Shown one piece after another: positions 17,148-25,957 of a stretch of DNA of 64,000 bases. The position numbers and the translations under genes are program-made. The stretch spans positions 2,312,501-2,376,500 of the forward strand of contig NZ_CP066369.1 in NCBI RefSeq assembly GCF_016406305.1. The letters are read 5' to 3'. The DNA is from Shewanella putrefaciens. Lineage in GTDB: Bacteria > Pseudomonadota > Gammaproteobacteria > Enterobacterales > Shewanellaceae. Below the pieces are notes generated by a model. That model did not search any database. It was given only the letters and a program-made list of their open reading frames with translations, and was not told where the DNA came from. Each line of letters opens with the position of its first letter. Position 1 is the first letter of the stretch.

Positions 17148-18881
17148 TTAATGGGAATGTGCGGGTATCTCTGCACCTCGACATCCCACGAGAAAATCAA
17201 AATCACATCCTTCATCCGCCTGGAGCACATGCTCTTTAAAGAGGGACAGATAACCACCATTGATTGGAATGGATTTCACCGCCGCGAGTTTTGCTAGGCG
17301 CGCCTGTAACTCTTCGTCGCTGATCTCCAGCTGTAATATCCCTGCATAGGTATCGAGCTCTATCATGTCACCATTTTGAACGGCGGCCAGTGGCCCAAGG
17401 GCTTGTGCTTCTGGGGCAACATGCAGCACTACTGTGCCAAAGGCGGTGCCACTCATACGCGCATCAGAAATCCTCACCATGTCTTTAATTCCTTTTTTCA
17501 ACAGCTTAGGTGGAAGTCCCATATTGCCGACCTCGGCCATGCCCGGATATCCCTTCGGGCCACAGTTTTTAAGCACCATGATACTGGTTTCATCAATCTC
17601 CAGTTCAGGATCGCCGATGCGGGCGTTGTAATCATCAAAACTTTCAAACACGACCGCTTTGCCGCGGTGTTGCATCAAGTGCGCGCTGGCAGCAGAGGGT
17701 TTGATCACTGCGCCGCGAGGCGCGAGGTTTCCCCGCAATACGCGAATGCCGCCGTTTTCAACCAAAGGTTTTTCAAGTGACATAATCACCTCTTGGTTAT
17801 AACAGGGTGCCTCTTTCACATTGTCCCAAAGGCTAGCAGCATTGGCGGTGAGCGTGTTTTTACTCAATAAATCATGTTCAAATAATTGTTTTAATACCGC
17901 GGGCAGCCCGCCCGCATAGTAAAAATCTTCCATCAAGTACTGACCCGAAGGCTTAAGATTCACTATGGTCGGTACGGCGTAGCCATGGCGCCAGTCATCG
18001 AGTGACAGCTCAACCCCTATCCTGCCGGCAATAGCCTTTAAATGGATAACGGCGTTGGTTGAACCACCAATGGCGGCATTGACTTTGATGGCATTAATAA
18101 AAGCATCACGGCTTAAAATTTTACTTAAGGTCAAATCCTCTTTGACCATATCAACAATCCGCATTCCCGACATATGGGCCAGCACTTGGCGGCGGGAATC
18201 TACCGCTGGGATCGCGGCATTGTGTGGCAAACTTACCCCTAAGGTTTCAACCATACAGGCCATGGTTGACGCTGTGCCCATCGTATTACAGGTGCCCGTT
18301 GAGCGGGACATATCCGCTTCGGCATTCATAAATGCGGCGAGACTGATGTTGCCCGCTTTATATTCTTGATGCAGTTCCCACACGAGTGTGCCAGAACCCA
18401 CATCTTTGCCCTTATGCTTACCATTGAGCATGGGCCCACCCGTAACGACTATTGTCGGTAAATCACAACTGGCCGCGCCCATTAATAAAGCCGGAGTGGT
18501 TTTATCGCAGCCTACTAACAGCACAACACCGTCGATAGGATTACCACGAATGGCTTCTTCGGTGTCCATGGCTGCAAGGTTGCGCGTTAACATGGCGCTC
18601 GGGCGCAAATTGGACTCACCATTGGAAAACACTGGAAATTCAACAGGAATACCACCCGCTTCACGAATGCCATTCTTTACCCTTTGGGCCAGTTCCCGCA
18701 GATGACCATTACAGGGCGTCAATTCTGACCAGGTATTACAAATGCCAATCACAGGCTTATTTTGAAAGTGATGCTCGGGTATGCCTTGGTTTTTCATCCA
18801 ACTGCGGTACATAAAGCCATTTTTGTCATCACTACCAAACCAACTTGCCGAACGAAGTGTTTTCGGTTTTTTATTATTCAT
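17148..18881 (-). CDS. L-arabonate dehydratase (IlvD/EDD family)
   Basis: A 577-residue Fe-S dehydratase that should turn L-arabonate into 2-keto-3-deoxy-L-arabonate. Cluster cysteines C57 (LTPC), C125 (GCDKTTPA) and C198 (TGTCNTMGTAS) are in place. With their spacing and the length, they match sugar-acid dehydratases of the IlvD/EDD group rather than IlvD or Edd themselves. It is the first gene of a long minus-strand operon (dehydratase, SDR, galM, ABC importer, two GH43 genes). Its promoter region is shared with a divergent GH43 gene and holds a perfect GTATTA-N3-TAATAC palindrome. D-xylonate or D-fuconate is a possible alternative substrate; the arabinose context favours arabonate. Confidence 0.82.
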   Translation of the reverse strand: MNNKKPKTLRSASWFGSDDKNGFMYRSWMKNQGIPEHHFQNKPVIGICNTWSELTPCNGHLRELAQRVKNGIREAGGIPVEFPVFSNGESNLRPSAMLTRNLAAMDTEEAIRGNPIDGVVLLVGCDKTTPALLMGAASCDLPTIVVTGGPMLNGKHKGKDVGSGTLVWELHQEYKAGNISLAAFMNAEADMSRSTGTCNTMGTASTMACMVETLGVSLPHNAAIPAVDSRRQVLAHMSGMRIVDMVKEDLTLSKILSRDAFINAIKVNAAIGGSTNAVIHLKAIAGRIGVELSLDDWRHGYAVPTIVNLKPSGQYLMEDFYYAGGLPAVLKQLFEHDLLSKNTLTANAASLWDNVKEAPCYNQEVIMSLEKPLVENGGIRVLRGNLAPRGAVIKPSAASAHLMQHRGKAVVFESFDDYNARIGDPELEIDETSIMVLKNCGPKGYPGMAEVGNMGLPPKLLKKGIKDMVRISDARMSGTAFGTVVLHVAPEAQALGPLAAVQNGDMIELDTYAGILQLEISDEELQARLAKLAAVKSIPINGGYLSLFKEHVLQADEGCDFDFLVGCRGAEIPAHSH

Positions 18882-19023
18882 ATGACACCTTCGTCTTCCA
18901 AAGCACGTGCCCTGCCCGACCTATTGAGCGATTCGTACAAAACTCAGCTTTTTAAGATCAAACGCACGCTATGCCCTGAGTTAACAATTTGTACTTTAAT
19001 ATTGCTAGCACGTAAAAGTATTG

Positions 19024-19038
19024 GTATTACTATAATAC
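19024..19038. promoter_or_regulatory. Predicted AraR operator, dehydratase/GH43 divergent region
   Basis: GTATTACTATAATAC is a perfect inverted repeat (GTATTA/TAATAC, 3-bp spacer) that contains a consensus TATAAT on the plus strand. It has the 6-3-6 layout of the other predicted AraR sites, with core TACTATA. Position between genes starting at 18881 (minus) and 19067 (plus) suggests it represses both. Confidence 0.65.
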
Positions 19039-19066
19039 TAAAATATCAAAAAACAATAGAGGAAGT

Positions 19067-20053
19067 ATGAAAAAGGCATTTTCTAGTATTTGTGTGAATG
19101 TTTGTGTGAGTGCTTGTTTGGCATTGAGCACCACGGTAAGTACAGCGGCAGTTGCTGCTAACCCTTTGTTTACGGATGTATTTACCGCCGATCCCGCTGC
19201 TATAGTGCATCGAGATACAGCCCATCAAGATACGGTTTATCTTTACACTGGCCATGACGTCGCAAAGGACAATCGCACCTTCTTTGAAATGCATGACTGG
19301 CTGGTCTTTAGCTCTAAGGATATGCACAACTGGACGGCCCATGGCAGCAAGTTATCGGTGAAGGATTTTAGCTGGGCAAAGGGTGATGCATGGGCAAGCC
19401 ATGTGATTGAGAAGGATGGTAAGTATTACTGGTATGTCACGGCAAGGCACAACAAAATCAATGGCTTTGCCATCGGTGTTGCACTTGCCGATAGTCCACT
19501 TGGCCCCTTCAAGGATGCCCGCGGCAGTGCCCTTATCACCAACGACATGACCACAGACACTGAGATTGATTGGGATGATATCGACCCTGCGGTCTTTATC
19601 GACGATGACAAGCAAGCCTATCTCTTTTGGGGGAACACTAAGCCAAGATTTGCCAAGCTACAAGCAAACATGATTGAACTCGATGGCCCAATTCATTCGA
19701 TTGATATTCCAAACTTTACCGAAGCACTCTGGGTACATAAAAAAGATAAAACCTATTATCTTTCATACGCCTCGGGCTTTCCTGAAAAAATTGCCTATGC
19801 CACCAGTGATAGCATTCTGGGACCCTGGAAGTACCAAGGGATCTTAAATGAAGTAGCAGGCAACTCGCCGACGAACCATCAAGCCATCATTGAATTTAAA
19901 GGGAAATCCTACTTTATCTACCATACGGGCGCATCGCAGGATGGCGGCGGCGAATTTAGACGTTCAGTCGCCATTGACCCACTGTACTACAACGCCGATG
20001 GCACCATAAAGCGCATTCATATGACGAGCGAAGGCATCAGCGAGCCGCAGTAA
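19067..20053 (+). CDS. Secreted GH43 beta-xylosidase/alpha-L-arabinofuranosidase
   Basis: A 328-residue GH43 protein with a signal peptide of about 30 residues (ending AAVA). The mature part reads NPLFTDVFTADPAAIVH with base Asp in TADPA, DDIDPAVFIDDD (pKa Asp) and FTEALWVHKK (acid Glu). The late motif GNSPTNHQAIIEFKGKSYFIYHTG is also seen. This is a different GH43 branch from the RADP-type enzymes elsewhere in the locus, closer to enzymes with mixed xylosidase/arabinofuranosidase activity. It may remove side chains rather than cut the arabinan backbone. It is monocistronic, has GAGG before the ATG, and ends in a bidirectional terminator shared with araR. Confidence 0.85.
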   Translation: MKKAFSSICVNVCVSACLALSTTVSTAAVAANPLFTDVFTADPAAIVHRDTAHQDTVYLYTGHDVAKDNRTFFEMHDWLVFSSKDMHNWTAHGSKLSVKDFSWAKGDAWASHVIEKDGKYYWYVTARHNKINGFAIGVALADSPLGPFKDARGSALITNDMTTDTEIDWDDIDPAVFIDDDKQAYLFWGNTKPRFAKLQANMIELDGPIHSIDIPNFTEALWVHKKDKTYYLSYASGFPEKIAYATSDSILGPWKYQGILNEVAGNSPTNHQAIIEFKGKSYFIYHTGASQDGGGEFRRSVAIDPLYYNADGTIKRIHMTSEGISEPQ

Positions 20054-20080
20054 CCCCATCAATCGCTCGCCCCAAAAAAG

Positions 20081-20115
20081 AATAAAAAAGGTGAACCTGA
20101 GTTCACCTTTTTTAT
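20081..20115 (+). terminator. Bidirectional terminator between GH43 gene and araR
   Basis: AAAAAAGGTGAAC and GTTCACCTTTTTT pair perfectly around CTGA. It lies between the convergent 19067-20053 gene and araR and has A/T runs on both flanks. Confidence 0.92.
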
Positions 20116-20160
20116 TGACAGCATCGCTAAAAATCAGCGGTTTTGAAAATCAGCAAGCCG

Positions 20161-20877
20161 TTATTTACGCTCGATATTTTTATGCACTGTGTCTTGGGAA
20201 GTCGAGAGCAATTTATTCATCTCAGCCTTCGCCCGTTCGCTATCCCCTGCGGCTATCGCTGTATAAATAGCCTTATGTCCTGGGAGCGATTGAATAAAGT
20301 CATCCTGAATCGTGCTACTTAATCTAAAAATTTCCAACAGTGCCGACTGAATAGAGACGCCGAGTGACACCATAAATTCGTTATTGGTCGCATCTAAAAT
20401 CGCCATATGGAAATCGATATCCGAGGTATAGACTTCATCCGTACCTAACTCGGCCGCTTCCATCTTGGCGTAGGCTGCCGCAATCACCTCAAGCTGCTCT
20501 GGGGTGCGTTTCTTCGCGGCCAGTTCCGCCGCTGCGGGTTCAAACACGGCACGAATTTCATAGAGTGACGTGTAAAACTCAGGGGATGGTTTAGATTGGG
20601 AAAACCAGTTTAAGATCACCGGATCGAACATATTCCAGTGGCGGCGCTCACGAATGCGGGTGCCAAGCTTAGGACGAGACTCGATAAGTCCTTTTGCCGT
20701 GAGCACCTTAAAGGCTTCCCTTAAGGAGGTGCGCGACACTTCGAGTTCTTCACAAATGGCATTTTCGTTAGGGATATACTCACCCGGCGCATAAAAGCCG
20801 CCCACAATGCGCGAACCTAATTCGCTTGCCACCCAGTTATGGATATTCTGCGGCCGGTTATTTGCCTGATTTGCCAT
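20161..20877 (-). CDS. araR: GntR/FadR-family transcriptional regulator, probable AraR
   Basis: A 238-residue regulator with an N-terminal winged helix-turn-helix (about 10-80; GEYIPNENAICEELEVSRTSLREAFKVLTAKGLIESRPKLGT). A C-terminal FCD effector domain follows (about 95-230; FYTSLYEIRAVFEPAAAELAA, DIDFHMAILDATNN, GHKAIYTAIAAGD). It sits in the middle of the arabinose genes, which fits a local repressor released by arabinose or an intermediate; enteric bacteria use AraC instead. FadR-type proteins bind short near-palindromes, consistent with the 15-bp sites described here. AGGGC precedes the ATG. A diverged copy of the site (20950-20964) upstream suggests autoregulation. Role inferred from context. 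Confidence 0.85.
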   Translation of the reverse strand: MANQANNRPQNIHNWVASELGSRIVGGFYAPGEYIPNENAICEELEVSRTSLREAFKVLTAKGLIESRPKLGTRIRERRHWNMFDPVILNWFSQSKPSPEFYTSLYEIRAVFEPAAAELAAKKRTPEQLEVIAAAYAKMEAAELGTDEVYTSDIDFHMAILDATNNEFMVSLGVSIQSALLEIFRLSSTIQDDFIQSLPGHKAIYTAIAAGDSERAKAEMNKLLSTSQDTVHKNIERK

Positions 20878-20949
20878 AGTGCCCTCTTAAATCTCTATCT
20901 CTGTACTCAATCCAATCAGCTGGATAAGGTGCTTAACGCTAATAAACAA

Positions 20950-20964
20950 ATGTTATGATACTAC
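20950..20964. promoter_or_regulatory. Possible AraR autoregulatory operator
   Basis: ATGTTATGATACTAC reads on the other strand as GTAGTATCATAACAT, resembling the 30556 site (GTAGTATTGTATTAC on the minus strand) in its first arm. An additional inverted repeat ACCTTT-N6-AAAGGT follows at 20963-20980. This is weaker than the other sites. Confidence 0.4.
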
Positions 20965-21110
20965 CTTTCATGATAAAGGTAATAAAATTTTTGTTAACGC
21001 TAAGAATTTATGGGAATTTCCTCAAACTTAACTCCTTACCTTACCCCAAAGTTTTACATTGTAAAGCCTATTCTTAAGTTTTACCCAGTGGTTGTACAAG
21101 CGAGTAAAGG

Positions 21111-21719
21111 CTATTCGATAGACAGAAAATAGTCATTTTCAATCTTAAGTTCTGCGTGCACATCGACCACAAACATCCCCGCCGCTTCGGCGGCTTGTAT
21201 GCCCGCTTTCGCATCTTCAAAGACAATGCAGCGCGCTGGCGCTATGCCCATCAGCTCGGCGCAGCGTAAAAAAGTATCCGGCGCCGGTTTGGGCGAATCG
21301 ACTTGGTCAGCCCCCACCACATGGTCCACCAACTCCAGCAAGCCACACAGGGTTAAAATTTGAATCGCTTCCTCTGTGTAGGCGCCTGTACCGACCGCCA
21401 TTGGACGTTTGCCATGGTTCAGCTTCGCAAATTCTGCTAATGCCGTCGGTTTAACGTATAAATGCATAGTGTCACGTACTAGGGCTTCTTTATATTCATT
21501 CATGGCCTCACAACTGGCCGACGGCGTGACACCAAAATGGGCAATCAAGATCTCTAAGGTGCCTATGGTCGGCACGCCCGCCAAGGAGCGCATCAGGGCC
21601 GGATCAATCGGGATCCCAAAGTGCTTTAAGGTTTGTCGCCATGCCTGTTCATGCAACTGACCGCTGTCGACTAAGGTGCCATCCATATCGAAAATAATGC
21701 CGTCAAATTCTGTATACAT
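21111..21719 (-). CDS. HAD-family sugar phosphatase (YqaB-like)
   Basis: A 202-residue haloacid-dehalogenase hydrolase with FDMDGTLVDS (nucleophile D11, D13), a helical cap, GTGAYTEEA, PKPAPD and VFEDAKAGIQAA. It resembles fructose-1-phosphatase/beta-phosphoglucomutase-like enzymes. It is the last gene after araB-araD-araA, behind a hairpin in the gap to araA. A plausible role is clearing toxic sugar phosphates such as ribulose 5-phosphate or misphosphorylated pentitols during arabinose growth. That role is inference; the substrate cannot be read from the sequence. Confidence 0.82.
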   Translation of the reverse strand: MYTEFDGIIFDMDGTLVDSGQLHEQAWRQTLKHFGIPIDPALMRSLAGVPTIGTLEILIAHFGVTPSASCEAMNEYKEALVRDTMHLYVKPTALAEFAKLNHGKRPMAVGTGAYTEEAIQILTLCGLLELVDHVVGADQVDSPKPAPDTFLRCAELMGIAPARCIVFEDAKAGIQAAEAAGMFVVDVHAELKIENDYFLSIE

Positions 21720-21758
21720 CTGTGTTAACCCTATGAAATGAATGGTTCCAGAAAAATG

Positions 21759-21782
21759 AAAGCCGCCCGAGGGCGGCTTTGT
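21759..21782 (-). terminator. Hairpin between araA and the HAD gene (attenuator-like)
   Basis: AAAGCCGCCC and GGGCGGCTTT form a 10-bp GC-rich stem with a very short loop. On the minus strand the stem is followed by CATTTTTC rather than a clean T-run, so partial termination with read-through into the HAD gene is likely. Confidence 0.6.
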
Positions 21783-21795
21783 TCCTGCGCAAGAA

Positions 21796-23298
21796 TTATA
21801 ACCCTCTTGCTAAACCGTAATAAACGGAATTTTGGCGAAGTTCATTCTTAAACTCGCGGATCTTAGTATCGGCATCGATGATAACCAGTTCAGCGCCGGC
21901 CATTTCGGCAAAGTCGACAATCTGATCTGTGGTGATCGCTTGACTATAGGCCGAGTGGTGAGCGCCACCGGCGTGGATCCAGGCTGCTGCCGCTATCGAT
22001 AAATTCGGACGTGGCTCCCATAGCGCAGACGCTACTGGCAGATTTGGCAGTTCCTGTGGCGGCGTTACCGTATCTAATTCATTGAGAATGATACGGAAAC
22101 GGTTACCTAAATCGATTGTCGATACGTTGATTGCTGGGCCCGCTTTGCCGGTAAACAACAGACGTGGCACGTCACAACGCACACCAATGGTGTGGCGGTG
22201 AACTTCTAAACGCGGTTTTGCAGCAGCAATCGAGGGACACACTTCTAACATGTGGGCGCCGAGGACTTGATCTGTCTCGCCAAAGTTATAGGTGTAATCC
22301 TCCATAAAGGAAGTGCCGCCCGCACGGCCTTGGCCCATGACCTTCATAATGCGTACCATGGCCGCGGTTTTCCAGTCACCTTCGCCGCCGTAACCAAAAC
22401 CGTTCGCCATTAGACGTTGGGTCGCCAGTCCCGGCAAGCCTGTCATGCCGGTGAGGTTTTCGAAGCAGTTAGTGAAGGCGCCAAATTGGCCTTGGGTTAA
22501 AAACTGGGTTAAGCCGAGTTCAATCTTGGCTTCTTTTCTTAAACGGTCTAACTGGTATTCATCACCAAATAGCTCGTTACCCACCTGGTATTCGCTGGCG
22601 TAACGGTCGAGTTGCGCACTCACATCTCCTTCGGCAATGGCATCGATAGCCTCATTGAGTTCACCCAAGCTGTAGGCATGCACTTCGTAACCAAATTGAA
22701 TTTGCGCGGCAACCTTGTCGCCTTCGGTCACGGCCACTTGACGCATATTGTCACCAAAGCGGGCGATTCGTAGGTTTTGGCTCTCGTGCCAACCCGCCGC
22801 GGCGCGGCACCAATCATCAATCTGTGCCTGCACATCGCTCGATTGCCAGTGACCCACAACCACTTTGCGCTCTTTACGCATACGGGTACCGATAAAACCA
22901 AATTCGCGGCAACCGTGGGCACTTTGGTGGGTGTTCATGTAGTTCATATTGATGTCGCTCCAGGGGAGCTCGGCATTGAACTGAGTATGTAAGTGCATGA
23001 ATGGCTTGCTTAACTCATTAAGGCCAGCAATCCACATCTTCGCGGGAGAGAAAGTGTGCATCCACAGGATAACACCGACACAGTTTTCATCACTGTTGGC
23101 CGCTTGGCACACGGCGTGGATTTCCCGTGGGGATTTTACCGTTGGCTTATACACCACTTCCATTGACATGGATGAGGATGCATTGAAGCCATGAACGATT
23201 TGTTCACTGTTTTTGGCGACTTGCTCTAACACTTTCGGGCCGTATAAATCCTGTGACCCCGTAATAAACCACACTTGTTTTTGTTTGAAGGCTTTCAT
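21796..23298 (-). CDS. araA: L-arabinose isomerase
   Basis: A 500-residue enzyme, exactly the length of E. coli AraA, that converts L-arabinose into L-ribulose. Diagnostic segments are [12 protein letters not shown] at the start, [30 protein letters not shown] and [13 protein letters not shown] (metal-binding Glu). Later [10 protein letters not shown] (His) and GGAHHSAYS (metal-binding His) follow. It follows araD by 38 bp in the araB-araD-araA operon and has an AGAGAGAG ribosome site. It defines the main, isomerase route of arabinose breakdown here. Confidence 0.97.
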   Translation of the reverse strand: MKAFKQKQVWFITGSQDLYGPKVLEQVAKNSEQIVHGFNASSSMSMEVVYKPTVKSPREIHAVCQAANSDENCVGVILWMHTFSPAKMWIAGLNELSKPFMHLHTQFNAELPWSDINMNYMNTHQSAHGCREFGFIGTRMRKERKVVVGHWQSSDVQAQIDDWCRAAAGWHESQNLRIARFGDNMRQVAVTEGDKVAAQIQFGYEVHAYSLGELNEAIDAIAEGDVSAQLDRYASEYQVGNELFGDEYQLDRLRKEAKIELGLTQFLTQGQFGAFTNCFENLTGMTGLPGLATQRLMANGFGYGGEGDWKTAAMVRIMKVMGQGRAGGTSFMEDYTYNFGETDQVLGAHMLEVCPSIAAAKPRLEVHRHTIGVRCDVPRLLFTGKAGPAINVSTIDLGNRFRIILNELDTVTPPQELPNLPVASALWEPRPNLSIAAAAWIHAGGAHHSAYSQAITTDQIVDFAEMAGAELVIIDADTKIREFKNELRQNSVYYGLARGL

Positions 23299-23336
23299 AT
23301 TACTCTCTCTAGTTTGAAATGAGACCCGACTGGCAA

Positions 23337-24032
23337 TTACTTGCTTTGGCCGTAATAAGCATCTTTTCCATGCTTGCGCAAATAGTGCTTATCAATAAGC
23401 TCTTGTTTTAACTGACTTATACCTGGTGATAATGTTTTGGTGAGATACGCCATCCGCGCGATTTCTTCGAGCAATACGGCGTGATACACGGATTTAGCCG
23501 CATTGGCGCCCCAAGTAAACGGCGCATGGCCCGCCACTATCACCATGGGCGACTCGTTGGGATCTCGGTCGGCGAAGCAATCGAGGATCTGCACGCCGGT
23601 TTCTTCTTCGTAGTCGCGGCTTATCTGATCATTGCGCATCACAGCTGTGCATGGGATTTCACCGTACACATAATCGGCCTGTGTAGTCCCTAAGCAGGGA
23701 ATCGCTATCTGTGCCTGCGCCCACGCGGTGGCATAGGTCGAATGGGTGTGCGTGATGCCACCGATACTCTGCCACTGGCGATACAAATAGGTGTGCGTTT
23801 TGGTATCGGATGAAGGACGCATGCGCCCTTCGACGATTTGATTCTCAAGGTCAACAATCACTATGTCTTCAACCTTCAAATCTTCATAGGGCACGCCGCT
23901 GGGCTTGATACCAATGACGCCGAGTTGGCGGTCAATTTGTGAAACGTTGCCAAAGGTGTAGGTCACCAGTTTGCGTTTCTCAAGCTCCATGTTGGCTTCG
24001 TACACTTCCCGTTTTAGCTCTAAAAAAGACAT
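23337..24032 (-). CDS. araD: L-ribulose-5-phosphate 4-epimerase
   Basis: A 231-residue class II aldolase-fold epimerase, the same length as E. coli AraD, converting L-ribulose 5-phosphate into D-xylulose 5-phosphate. It begins [20 protein letters not shown] and contains [21 protein letters not shown] (zinc His pair) and [10 protein letters not shown] (third zinc His). I chose the ATG at 24032, one base past the araB stop (TAAG-ATG), with GGAG inside the end of araB; the longer frame from 24062 would add ten residues. Gene order is B-D-A, unlike the enteric B-A-D. Confidence 0.96.
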   Translation of the reverse strand: MSFLELKREVYEANMELEKRKLVTYTFGNVSQIDRQLGVIGIKPSGVPYEDLKVEDIVIVDLENQIVEGRMRPSSDTKTHTYLYRQWQSIGGITHTHSTYATAWAQAQIAIPCLGTTQADYVYGEIPCTAVMRNDQISRDYEEETGVQILDCFADRDPNESPMVIVAGHAPFTWGANAAKSVYHAVLLEEIARMAYLTKTLSPGISQLKQELIDKHYLRKHGKDAYYGQSK

Positions 24033-24033
24033 C

Positions 24034-25707
24034 TTATTTCGCTCCATCAACATAGTGGCCAAGGGCTAAGTACGCTTGATAAAGCGCTTGATATTTCTGT
24101 GCATTTTCAGGATTGGGCTGATAGGTTTTCGCCACTTTTGAGGCCATGGCGGTTTGAGCAGTCAGCACATCGGGATAAACCCCGGCGGCGGTTGCGGCAT
24201 AAATGGCGGCGCCGAGGGCACAGCTTTGCTCGCTCTCGAGCACGTCGATATTGCAATTCCACACATCGGCGCAGGTTTGCATAATAAAGTCGGACTTTTT
24301 CGAGATCCCACCTATGGTGACCACATGGTCAATGCAGACGCCCTCCTGCTTGAAGCGCTCGATAATGGCCCGTGCGCCATAGGCGCTGGCTTCCACTAGG
24401 GCTTTGAATACCTGCGGCGCCTGACTGCCCATGGTTAAGCCTGTGATAGCCATGGCCACCGATTGGTCGGCATCGGGGGTGCGGCGTCCGTTAATCCAAT
24501 CCAGCGCGACGATACCTGTCTCGCCAACGGGGAGCTTAGCCGCCGCATTGCCCAGCACGGTTAAGGTTTCGGACTCTAATTGCTGAATAAGTTTGGCTCG
24601 GGTGTCGTCATCAAACAGCGCTGAAGTATCCAGCTGTTGAATCGGCCAAGAGGTGAGTTCCCTAAACCAAGCGTAGAGATCGCCAAAGGCGGACTGACCC
24701 GCTTCAAGGCCAATCATGCCGGGCAATACGGAGCCATCGACTTGACCGCAAATCCCTTTAATACAACGCTCACCTATATCCTCATAGCTGGCGACCGTGA
24801 TATCGCAGGTGGAGGTACCCATCACCTTAGTTAATACGCCGGGCTTAACATTCGCGCCAACGGCACCCGCGTGGCAATCGAATGAGCCAAATGACACTAT
24901 AACCTCGGTCGATAGCCCCAGATGCTGCGCCCACTCTGGGGTTAGCTGGCCACAAACCGTGTCGGATGTGCAGGTTTCAAGGGGTAGTTTGTCTCTTAAA
25001 CCATCGAGTAAAGGGTCGATGCCAACGAAAAAGTCATTGGGTGGATAACCATTCCATGACTCGTGCCACATCACTTTATGACCGGCGGCGCAGCGCCCAG
25101 CCTTAAAGATTTTTGGATGTGTAGTCCCCGTCATTAACGCCGTGATCCAATCACAGTGCTCGACCCAGCTATAGGCGGCTTGTCTTACCGCGCTGTCATG
25201 GCGCAGTACGAATAAGGCCTTTGCCCAAAACCATTCAGAGGAATAAATTCCCCCTTCATATTTCAGGTAATTTTCGCTTGAATCCTTAGCGGCGGCGGTA
25301 ATTTGCTGAGCTTCGAGAATCGCACTGTGATCTTTCCAAAGCAAAAACATCGCGTTGGGATTATTCGCAAATTCCGGTTTTAAGGCTAAGGCAACGCCGG
25401 CTTCATCCACTGCTATAGGGGTTGAACCTGTGGTATCAACGCTTAGGCCACAGACTCTTTGCGCAGCGCCACTGGGGGCTTTGGCCCATAGGCCTTGCAC
25501 TACTTCTATCAAACTTTCGATGTAGTCGAGGGGATGTTGTCTAAATTGATTCTTTGCGGGCTCGCAAAAAAGTCCCTTCTTCCAACGTGGGTAGTACACC
25601 ACATTAGTCGCTACTTCTGCGCCAGTTTGAGTATCAACCAATAACGCGCGCACTGAATCAGAGCCGTAATCTAGCCCTAATGCGTAAGAGCCTAAAACAT
25701 TCGACAT
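24034..25707 (-). CDS. araB: Ribulokinase
   Basis: A 557-residue FGGY-family kinase that phosphorylates L-ribulose. The ATPase-fold start ALGLDYGSDSVRALLVDT, the VDTTGSTPIAVD segment, VSFGSFDCHAGAVGA and DWINGRRTPDADQSVAMAITGLTMG are typical of AraB. The C-terminal VVTIGGISKKSDFIMQTCADVW is typical too. I use the ATG at 25707, six bases after GGGG; an ATG two codons earlier has no space for a ribosome site. It is the first gene of araBDA-HAD, and two predicted AraR operators lie 65-106 bp upstream. Confidence 0.96.
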   Translation of the reverse strand: MSNVLGSYALGLDYGSDSVRALLVDTQTGAEVATNVVYYPRWKKGLFCEPAKNQFRQHPLDYIESLIEVVQGLWAKAPSGAAQRVCGLSVDTTGSTPIAVDEAGVALALKPEFANNPNAMFLLWKDHSAILEAQQITAAAKDSSENYLKYEGGIYSSEWFWAKALFVLRHDSAVRQAAYSWVEHCDWITALMTGTTHPKIFKAGRCAAGHKVMWHESWNGYPPNDFFVGIDPLLDGLRDKLPLETCTSDTVCGQLTPEWAQHLGLSTEVIVSFGSFDCHAGAVGANVKPGVLTKVMGTSTCDITVASYEDIGERCIKGICGQVDGSVLPGMIGLEAGQSAFGDLYAWFRELTSWPIQQLDTSALFDDDTRAKLIQQLESETLTVLGNAAAKLPVGETGIVALDWINGRRTPDADQSVAMAITGLTMGSQAPQVFKALVEASAYGARAIIERFKQEGVCIDHVVTIGGISKKSDFIMQTCADVWNCNIDVLESEQSCALGAAIYAATAAGVYPDVLTAQTAMASKVAKTYQPNPENAQKYQALYQAYLALGHYVDGAK

Positions 25708-25771
25708 TTGCATCCCCGTACATTAACTCTGCGCCCTATTCGGTTCACGCAGCTAGAGTGAATATTGTTTA

Positions 25772-25786
25772 GTCCTACAATATTAC
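25772..25786. promoter_or_regulatory. Predicted AraR operator 1 of araB
   Basis: GTCCTACAATATTAC shares the TACAATA core and 6-3-6 layout of the other sites. Its centre is 27 bp from that of the next site (25799-25813), which could allow cooperative binding. Confidence 0.62.
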
Positions 25787-25798
25787 TATAGCTTAATA

Positions 25799-25813
25799 GT
25801 ATTACAATATGAT
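25799..25813. promoter_or_regulatory. Predicted AraR operator 2 of araB
   Basis: GTATTACAATATGAT is one of the two best matches to the repeated motif; its last eleven bases are identical to those of the site before the TonB receptor gene (30836-30850). Confidence 0.66.
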
Positions 25814-25957
25814 TTTAGTTGTAGAGTGATAAAATTTTAACATTCGAACTGAAATCGTAACGACACTAGGGGAATTGGATAACAATGAAATGGCTTGGTT
25901 TAGCCGACTAAGCGAGGGAGTTATTGCTTTTTATGATGATTTTTAGGCAGTTTGAAT

